Below are positions 28,368-34,487 of a stretch of DNA of 34,487 bases, one piece after another. Within the stretch, counting starts at the first letter, position 1. Every line of letters starts with the position of its first letter. Position numbers and translations under genes: made by a program. This DNA is from an archaeon (GTDB lineage Archaea > Nanobdellota > Nanobdellia > Woesearchaeales > GW2011-AR15). The stretch covers positions 1-34,487 of the forward strand of contig JABHHN010000082.1 of NCBI GenBank assembly GCA_018671515.1, in the 5' to 3' direction. The notes below the pieces were generated by a model. The model had not been told where the DNA came from, did no database searches, and saw nothing but the letters and a program-made list of their open reading frames with translations.

Positions 28368-29933
28368 TTATTCAGAATCAAGATCTTCTATTTTGAAATT
28401 TTTGTTCTTAAACATTTTCATACCTACATTTAAGATATATTTTACTTCACTGATTTTAATAAGACCTAAAATAAAAATCATTCCTAGATAAATAAGGCCA
28501 CTAAATGAAGTTATAAGTATAGCCTCTAAATAGACATTGATATTTATGTAATTTTTTGAAAGTGACATTGCAATAAGAAATATTATACCTGCAAAAAAAC
28601 CTTTTAACCATTTCTTATAAGGAAATCTTGCTCCTATGAATTTTTTAATATAATATAAACTAACTATAATTAAAGATAATACACTAAATACATATGAAAT
28701 AGATGCTCCAATAATTCCAAATTTAGGTATTAGCAAAATAGAAAATAAAAAATTAACAATTGCTCCAACATATACTGTCTTAGTGACTTCAAATGGTTTT
28801 CGTATGGCAGCAATAACAGACATATTCATTGAATTGAACATTGAAAATAAAACTGCAAATAATAATATTTTCAAAGATATACTTGCCAATGTAATTGTAT
28901 AACCAAATATCTGAGTTGTCATCACAAGAAATTGTTTTCCAAATATTAGTCCAATTATTAGATCTGAATATGAAAATAAAATGAATAAAAATGGAATCAC
29001 AATAATTATAAGATATGAATAAGAAATTTCTATAATCTCTTTTATCTTATCTTTTCTACCTTTCGTCCATTGTTCAGAAGAATAAGGTGACATTATGAGA
29101 CTAACTGATTTTGAAAATAAAGCAAGAAGAGATGCTGTAGGAAATGCTACCCCGTATATACCTACTTGTTCAACCCCACCATAAAATGTTAACATATTTA
29201 CTATAAAGCTTGTTAGAATTATACTAGCTCCTGTTCCAATTAGTAATTTTAAAGAATAAGTTATAAATTCTTTAATCATTTTTTTATCTAAATACGCCCT
29301 ATATTTGAAAAATCTAAATGTACTAAGGAAAAAAAATACTAATACTATAACAAGAAATACCCTAGTAATTGTATAAGATATAGTTGGAGCTATCGTACCC
29401 GACATAAAAAGAAATATAAAAAAAGAAGAGATTAGCATAATCAATGAATGAAAAAAATCAGAAATGGCTTTAAATCTTGGTTTTCCAAGACCAATCAAAC
29501 TAAGATTAAGAACTTCAACAAAGCCATTTATAATAAACATTATTGCAAAAACAACCAATACTAATGTTGCTTTTTTTGTTTTGAAAAAATTTACCGAAAG
29601 AAATCCAGACATAAATATCAAAAAAGAAGCAATAATTACAGCTATAATAAACTGAAACGATAAAACAAATAATATACTTCCTTTTATTTTATCAGGTCTA
29701 TTTTCAACCTTATACTTAGGTAAATAAGTCATAAGACACTCACTAAGGCCAAAATCTCTAAATATTATAAAAAAATTTACAAATGCCATTACTGAATAAA
29801 ATAGACCAAAATCTTCTACTGATAAATTTTTAGCAAAGATAAGTCTAAGAAGATATCCCATTGGATATGTCAAGGAATAAATCAAAAACATTATGAATGA
29901 TTCTTTAATAATTTTCTTTGCATGCTTACCCAT
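28368..29933 (-). CDS. Polysaccharide flippase, Wzx/MATE-like
   Basis: 12-14 TM, YLLRLIFAKNLSVEDFGLFYSVMAFVNFF. Track start 30176 overlaps the divergent gene; MGKHAKKIIKESF at 29933 is the likely start. Confidence 0.88.
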   Translation of the reverse strand: MGKHAKKIIKESFIMFLIYSLTYPMGYLLRLIFAKNLSVEDFGLFYSVMAFVNFFIIFRDFGLSECLMTYLPKYKVENRPDKIKGSILFVLSFQFIIAVIIASFLIFMSGFLSVNFFKTKKATLVLVVFAIMFIINGFVEVLNLSLIGLGKPRFKAISDFFHSLIMLISSFFIFLFMSGTIAPTISYTITRVFLVIVLVFFFLSTFRFFKYRAYLDKKMIKEFITYSLKLLIGTGASIILTSFIVNMLTFYGGVEQVGIYGVAFPTASLLALFSKSVSLIMSPYSSEQWTKGRKDKIKEIIEISYSYLIIIVIPFLFILFSYSDLIIGLIFGKQFLVMTTQIFGYTITLASISLKILLFAVLFSMFNSMNMSVIAAIRKPFEVTKTVYVGAIVNFLFSILLIPKFGIIGASISYVFSVLSLIIVSLYYIKKFIGARFPYKKWLKGFFAGIIFLIAMSLSKNYININVYLEAILITSFSGLIYLGMIFILGLIKISEVKYILNVGMKMFKNKNFKIEDLDSE

Positions 29934-29965
29934 CTTAGTAGAACAATGTAAAAAAATATAAATAA

Positions 29966-29980
29966 TTAACCATTGGTTAA
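29966..29980. promoter_or_regulatory. Palindromic candidate operator TTAACCATTGGTTAA
   Basis: Perfect 7+1+7 palindrome centred in the 76-bp divergent promoter region. Confidence 0.6.
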
Positions 29981-30009
29981 AAACATTCTCAACTAAATAT
30001 TGATAAAGA

Positions 30010-31563
30010 ATGATAAACAAAAAAGAAAAAGCTAGAGAATTGGTTTCCAATTGGTCAAAAACCAAAATTAATGAAACCAAGATTGAAAATCTCTTCAACA
30101 TTGAAGGAAATGATCTATATTGGATGCTAAAAGGTAAATTACTTTTTGTTGGTTTCAAATTTAAATTTTGGAACATTAATAAAAGTCTAGATGATTGGGA
30201 GAAAAAAAAATATCCACACTTAAAAAAATTAAAGAAATATTTCTATTTCAAATTTATAAAATATTTTATCAAAGCTGTCCTTCTGATGAGAACATCAAAA
30301 AAATCTAGTATTAATAAAAAAATAATTAATAAAAAAATAATTATTCTCACATATGCTGACCAGATAAGTATTTTAGAAAAAAAGCTAAAAGTTTACAGAT
30401 TTGATTCAATTCTTGATATTCCAAAAATAAAAAAAGATATTTGCATAGCCTCAATTCAACCTTTAACATATTTAAAAAATATAAAAAAGACAAAAGAGAT
30501 GATTAGAATTGAAGATTATTTTGATAAACAAATAATCAAAAAATCTAAAAAAGAGGCGAACAGACTCAATAAAATATGGAAAAACATATCTAAATCAAAA
30601 TTGAAAAGTAGTCTTTCCATAAACAATGATTCTTTTTATCCATATTTTGATTTGGAATACGATTTTTTATTTTCTAAAGAATGGCTCCAACTAATTTTTC
30701 TGTATTATTATACTTATAAAAAGATAATTAAAACAAATGATGCAAAAATAATTCTTACAACTGTAGGATTACTTGATGAGCCAATGCATTTAGCAGCAAA
30801 AAATATGAAGATACCATCTATTATGTTGCAACATGGGTTTTTAGATGAATACGCAAAGTTCATTGATTTATTAGATTCACAATATTACTTCTCATATGGT
30901 AAATTATACAAATCTATGATTTTAAAAAAATTCCAAAAAAGAGTATTCATAACAGGTGCTAACATTTTTGATCGAACAATTGATTTTAAAAATAAAAATA
31001 AACCAAATAAAAAACATATATTGTTATTAACACAAAATCTTATTGAAAGTAATGTTCTTGATAAAAAAAAATATTTTAGTTATATTAAAAAAATTATATC
31101 AAAGTTAAACAAATTCAATCTTCCAATAGTAATAAAATTACATCCTGCTGAAAAAAATCTTGATGAATATACCAATATAACTAAAAATAATAAAAACATA
31201 AAAATAGTAAAAAAGGATAATTTTCACAAAAATGAAAATGCGCTTTATACATTAATAAATGATTCAATATTCACAATATCATTTGGATCAACCACAATTT
31301 TAGATTCTATTATATTGGAAAAACCTGTCCTCCAAGTGATTCTTCCAGAATATAATGTAACAGAATTAAACCATATAAAAAATATAATAAAAATAAGTGT
31401 TCATGATGATTTTAAAGAATCAATTAAATTATTAATTGATGAAAAAAAATCTAAGCAAATAACTAAAAACAACTTAAAAGATATTATTAAACTTATTTAT
31501 AAATTAGATAAGAAAAGTAGTGATAGAATTATACGAAATACACTAAAAATTCTTAAAAAATAA
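30010..31563 (+). CDS. GT-B-fold-like capsule/surface glycan transferase candidate
   Basis: IPSIMLQHGFLDEYAKF, IVIKLHPAEKNLDEY, FTISFGSTTILDSIILEKPVLQV. Confidence 0.6.
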   Translation: MINKKEKARELVSNWSKTKINETKIENLFNIEGNDLYWMLKGKLLFVGFKFKFWNINKSLDDWEKKKYPHLKKLKKYFYFKFIKYFIKAVLLMRTSKKSSINKKIINKKIIILTYADQISILEKKLKVYRFDSILDIPKIKKDICIASIQPLTYLKNIKKTKEMIRIEDYFDKQIIKKSKKEANRLNKIWKNISKSKLKSSLSINNDSFYPYFDLEYDFLFSKEWLQLIFLYYYTYKKIIKTNDAKIILTTVGLLDEPMHLAAKNMKIPSIMLQHGFLDEYAKFIDLLDSQYYFSYGKLYKSMILKKFQKRVFITGANIFDRTIDFKNKNKPNKKHILLLTQNLIESNVLDKKKYFSYIKKIISKLNKFNLPIVIKLHPAEKNLDEYTNITKNNKNIKIVKKDNFHKNENALYTLINDSIFTISFGSTTILDSIILEKPVLQVILPEYNVTELNHIKNIIKISVHDDFKESIKLLIDEKKSKQITKNNLKDIIKLIYKLDKKSSDRIIRNTLKILKK

Positions 31564-31621
31564 GATGTTTGTCTTATTTATTAAGTCATTTTGACAATTT
31601 TAATTAAATTTTTTAGATATA

Positions 31622-31630
31622 TTTATAAAT
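31622..31630 (+). promoter_or_regulatory. TATA box for the Lrp-like regulator
   Basis: TTTATAAAT about 28 nt upstream of the ATG at 31654. Confidence 0.6.
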
Positions 31631-31653
31631 AATACTTTGCTTTTATCATAAAT

Positions 31654-32136
31654 ATGAAAATAGATAAGATTAATTGTCAAATACTCAATTTACTTCAAGA
31701 AAATTGTCGAATGTCACTGACAAAAATTTCAAAAAAAATAGGTTTGTCTGTAGATTCAACTAAAAAAAGAATGGACAAATTACAAGAAAATGGTTTATTT
31801 TTTCCTAAAATACAAATTAGACCTCGTAGTTTTGGATATCATAATATCATTGATGTCAAAATAAAAATTCAAAATTACGAAGAAAAAAGAATTAAAGAAT
31901 TCATTGATTATTGCATCAAAAATCCAAGAATTGCAGAATTATTTTCAATATCAGGTGAATGGAATTTCACGTTAGTGTTAATAGCCAAAGATTATAAAGA
32001 TCAAGCAGAAATAACAAACAAAATCAGAACAGAATTTGGTGATATCATTGGGTCGTGGTCAGAATCTTTAACAACAACAGCATACAAATTCGAAAAATAT
32101 GATATATTAAAATTAGAAGGTTATGAAGATGTATAA
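31654..32136 (+). CDS. Lrp/AsnC family transcriptional regulator
   Basis: KIDKINCQILNLLQENCRMSLTKISKKIGLSVDSTKKRMDKLQENG HTH; RAM-like C-terminal half. Confidence 0.88.
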   Translation: MKIDKINCQILNLLQENCRMSLTKISKKIGLSVDSTKKRMDKLQENGLFFPKIQIRPRSFGYHNIIDVKIKIQNYEEKRIKEFIDYCIKNPRIAELFSISGEWNFTLVLIAKDYKDQAEITNKIRTEFGDIIGSWSESLTTTAYKFEKYDILKLEGYEDV

Positions 32137-32824
32137 AGGGAAAAAAATTATTTCAATAATACCTGCTAGAGGAGGCTCAAAAAGAATACCAAGAAAAAAT
32201 GTGATAGACCTCTGTGGAAAACCTCTTATTGCATATTCTATTGAACAGAGCCTACAATCAAAATATATTGATGAAACTTATGTCTCTACTGAAGATGCAG
32301 AAATCAAAGAAGTATCATTAAAATTTGGTGCAAAAATCATTGATAGACCTATCAAATTAGCTCAAGATGAATCTAAAAGTATAGATGTTATGAAACATGC
32401 TTTAGAATATTTGGAAAATAATAACAATGCACCAGGTATTGTAATTTTACTGCAACCTACTTCACCATTGAGATTAGTTGAGGATGTGGATAAAGCTATT
32501 GAAACCTTTATGGAAAAAGATGCAGATACTCTAGAAAGTTTATCAGAATGTTTAGAACATCCTTCTTATATGTTTAAAAAAGGAATTAAATATATGATCC
32601 CATTAGATAAAAAAGGTTTAGAAAAAACAAGAATAGAACTCCCACAATATTATGTGGAAAATGGTTCTATTTTCATCTTAAAATATCTCTTTATTAAAAA
32701 TGAAAAAACATTTTATAGTAATAAACATACAGGTTTCATACTTCCTAGAGAAAGATCAATAGACATAGATAATGAGATAGATCTTAAAATTGCAAAATTA
32801 ATTTTGGAGAAAAGAAAAAAATGA
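32123..32824 (+). CDS. neuA: Acylneuraminate cytidylyltransferase (CMP-nonulosonate synthetase)
   Basis: IIPARGGSKRIPRKNVIDLCGKPLIAYSIE, LLQPTSPLR. Confidence 0.92.
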   Translation: MKMYKGKKIISIIPARGGSKRIPRKNVIDLCGKPLIAYSIEQSLQSKYIDETYVSTEDAEIKEVSLKFGAKIIDRPIKLAQDESKSIDVMKHALEYLENNNNAPGIVILLQPTSPLRLVEDVDKAIETFMEKDADTLESLSECLEHPSYMFKKGIKYMIPLDKKGLEKTRIELPQYYVENGSIFILKYLFIKNEKTFYSNKHTGFILPRERSIDIDNEIDLKIAKLILEKRKK

Positions 32825-33873
32825 ATAATCAAATAAAGATAAAGAATAAATTCATTGGTGAAAATCACCCAGTATTTATTGTCGCAGAAATTGGCGTGAA
32901 TCACAATCAAAAGAAAGAATTAGCTAAAAAATTAATTAAATCTGCAAAAGAATCAGGTGCTGATGCTGTCAAATTTCAAACATGGAAAACTGAAAACATA
33001 TGTTTAAAAGATGCTCCTATGGCTGAATATCAAATAAAAAATACAGGGATAAATGTAAACCAATTTGATATGTTAAAAACTCTTGAACTTCCATATGCAT
33101 GGCATAAAGAACTAAAAGAATATGCTGAAAACTTAAATATGATTTTTTTCTCTACTGCCGAAGATGAAGAAAGTATTGATTTTTTAATAAAAGAAGTAAA
33201 AATTGAAATTCTTAAAGTTGGATCAGGTGAACTAACAAATTACCCTTTATTATCTTTTACTGCAAAAAAAAAAGTACCTTTGATAATCTCAACAGGAATG
33301 TCTAATCTATGTGATATTGAAAAAGCTTTAGATGTAATCTATAAAAACAAAAATGAGGATATAATTATATGTCAATGCACTAGCCAATATCCTGCACCTA
33401 TTGTAGATATAAATCTAAAAGCAATTAATACTTTGAAAAATACTTTCAAACTTCCCTCTGGATTTTCAGATCATAGTATTGGTGATGAATGTTCTATTGC
33501 TGCCGTTGCCTTAGGTGCCGTATATATTGAAAGACATTTTACACTAGACAGAAATTTACCAGGTCCAGACCATAAAGCATCACTTGAACCAAATGAATTT
33601 AAAAAAATGGTTATAAAAATTAGAAACATTGAAAAAGCATTAGGGAATGGTATAAAAAAACTTATGCCATCTGAAATTGATACAAAAAATGTTGTAATGA
33701 GAAGAATAGTAGCATCTAAAGACATAAATCTTGGTGAAAAAATCAATCTTTCTAGTGTAAACTTTAAAAAATCAAACATTGGATTAGAATCAAAAGATTT
33801 TGATTACATTGATGGAAAAACTATCAAAAAATCAATTAAAAAAAATATGGTGATTACAAATGAATATTTCTAA
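32821..33873 (+). CDS. neuB: N-acetylneuraminate/nonulosonate synthase with C-terminal SAF-like domain
   Basis: VAEIGVNHNQ, DAVKFQTWK, KVGSGELTNYPLL, GFSDHSIG, ERHFTLDRNLPGPDHKASLEPNEF. Confidence 0.93.
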   Translation: MNNQIKIKNKFIGENHPVFIVAEIGVNHNQKKELAKKLIKSAKESGADAVKFQTWKTENICLKDAPMAEYQIKNTGINVNQFDMLKTLELPYAWHKELKEYAENLNMIFFSTAEDEESIDFLIKEVKIEILKVGSGELTNYPLLSFTAKKKVPLIISTGMSNLCDIEKALDVIYKNKNEDIIICQCTSQYPAPIVDINLKAINTLKNTFKLPSGFSDHSIGDECSIAAVALGAVYIERHFTLDRNLPGPDHKASLEPNEFKKMVIKIRNIEKALGNGIKKLMPSEIDTKNVVMRRIVASKDINLGEKINLSSVNFKKSNIGLESKDFDYIDGKTIKKSIKKNMVITNEYF

Positions 33874-34487
33874 TAATTGGGAAAAAATTCACTCAGATAG
33901 AGAATGGGGGAAATATCCTAATGAAGAATTAATAAGATTTATTGGGAAATATTTTTTCAAAATAGAATTTGAAAAAAGGAATAAAATCAAAATATTAGAA
34001 TTAGGCGTTGGACAAGGAGCTAATGTTTGGTTCCTTGTTAGAGAAGGTTTTGATGTTTATGGAGTTGATATTTCAAATTCAGCAATTGAAAAAATGAAAA
34101 ATCGGCTTAAAAAAGAAAATATGTATACGCCAAACATGACTAAAAAATTTGTACCAATAAATATTTTAAACATGGATTTTCCTAAAGATTATTTTGATGT
34201 AGTGATTGATGTTGCTTCGATGCAATATTTAAGTTATACTAATAACAATATTATATTTGAAAAAACTAATCAACTGCTCAAAAAAAATGGATATTTTTTT
34301 GTATGGCACTTATTAAAAGATTCTTGGGGATATGATCCAAACAATTGTATCGATAAAGATACTGTCAAAAATGTCACAGAAGGTCCAGCAATGAATCAAG
34401 GAAATATATATTATGCAACTATGAATGATTTGTGCTCTATGCTGAACAAAAATAATTTTAAAATTATTGAAAAAGAAATTCTAAAAA
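33860..34487 (+). CDS. Class I SAM-dependent methyltransferase, truncated at window end
   Basis: Own translation from ATG 33860: MNISNNWEKIHSDREWGKYPNEELIRF...ILELGVGQGANVWFLVREGFDVYGVDIS. Not in the supplied track; overlaps neuB by 14 nt. Confidence 0.87.
   Translation, partial: MNISNNWEKIHSDREWGKYPNEELIRFIGKYFFKIEFEKRNKIKILELGVGQGANVWFLVREGFDVYGVDISNSAIEKMKNRLKKENMYTPNMTKKFVPINILNMDFPKDYFDVVIDVASMQYLSYTNNNIIFEKTNQLLKKNGYFFVWHLLKDSWGYDPNNCIDKDTVKNVTEGPAMNQGNIYYATMNDLCSMLNKNNFKIIEKEILK

Noticed and set aside
29934-30176. N-terminal extension of the flippase ORF (81 aa)
   Set aside because: Overlaps the divergent CDS and promoter; MGKHAKKI at 29933 fits the family start and leaderless promoter spacing.
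1-34487. CRISPR array, rRNA, tRNA, transposase or integrase
   Set aside because: None recognised by eye; the repeats seen are short hairpins without regular spacer units. tRNAscan-SE and IS searches would be needed to exclude them formally.

Overview
AT-rich archaeal segment. The radB gene, a COG2521-type methyltransferase, a PEF-CTERM-like sorting tail, TATA boxes about 25 bp from start codons and many near-leaderless genes all point to an archaeon; a DPANN-like lineage is plausible but not proven. After a short housekeeping stretch (about 0.3-2.3 kb) and one secreted anchored protein, almost everything to the right edge is a surface-polysaccharide / protein-glycosylation locus. It holds several GT2 and GT4 glycosyltransferases, three multi-TM GT39/ArnT-like proteins, a flippase-like TM protein, a Wzx-type flippase, nucleotide-sugar enzymes (UDP-sugar dehydrogenase, epimerase, UDP-glucuronate decarboxylase-like, CDP-paratose 2-epimerase-like, GDP-fucose synthase), a STELLO/DUF288-like protein, a methyltransferase-GT2 fusion, and a nonulosonic-acid operon (GT-B-like protein, Lrp regulator, neuA, neuB, methyltransferase truncated by the window end and absent from the ORF track). 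The most unusual structure not explained by genes is a set of compact tandem perfect hairpins. They fill all three intergenic gaps longer than 200 bp, plus the first 130 bp of the window, and share arm and flank sequence. Other points of interest are a 15-bp palindrome centred between the divergent flippase and sialic-acid-type operons, a helically phased repeat upstream of a DUF4395 gene, and an alternating operon layout in which all six convergent junctions are only 3-18 bp long. No rRNA, tRNA, CRISPR or transposase was identified by eye.
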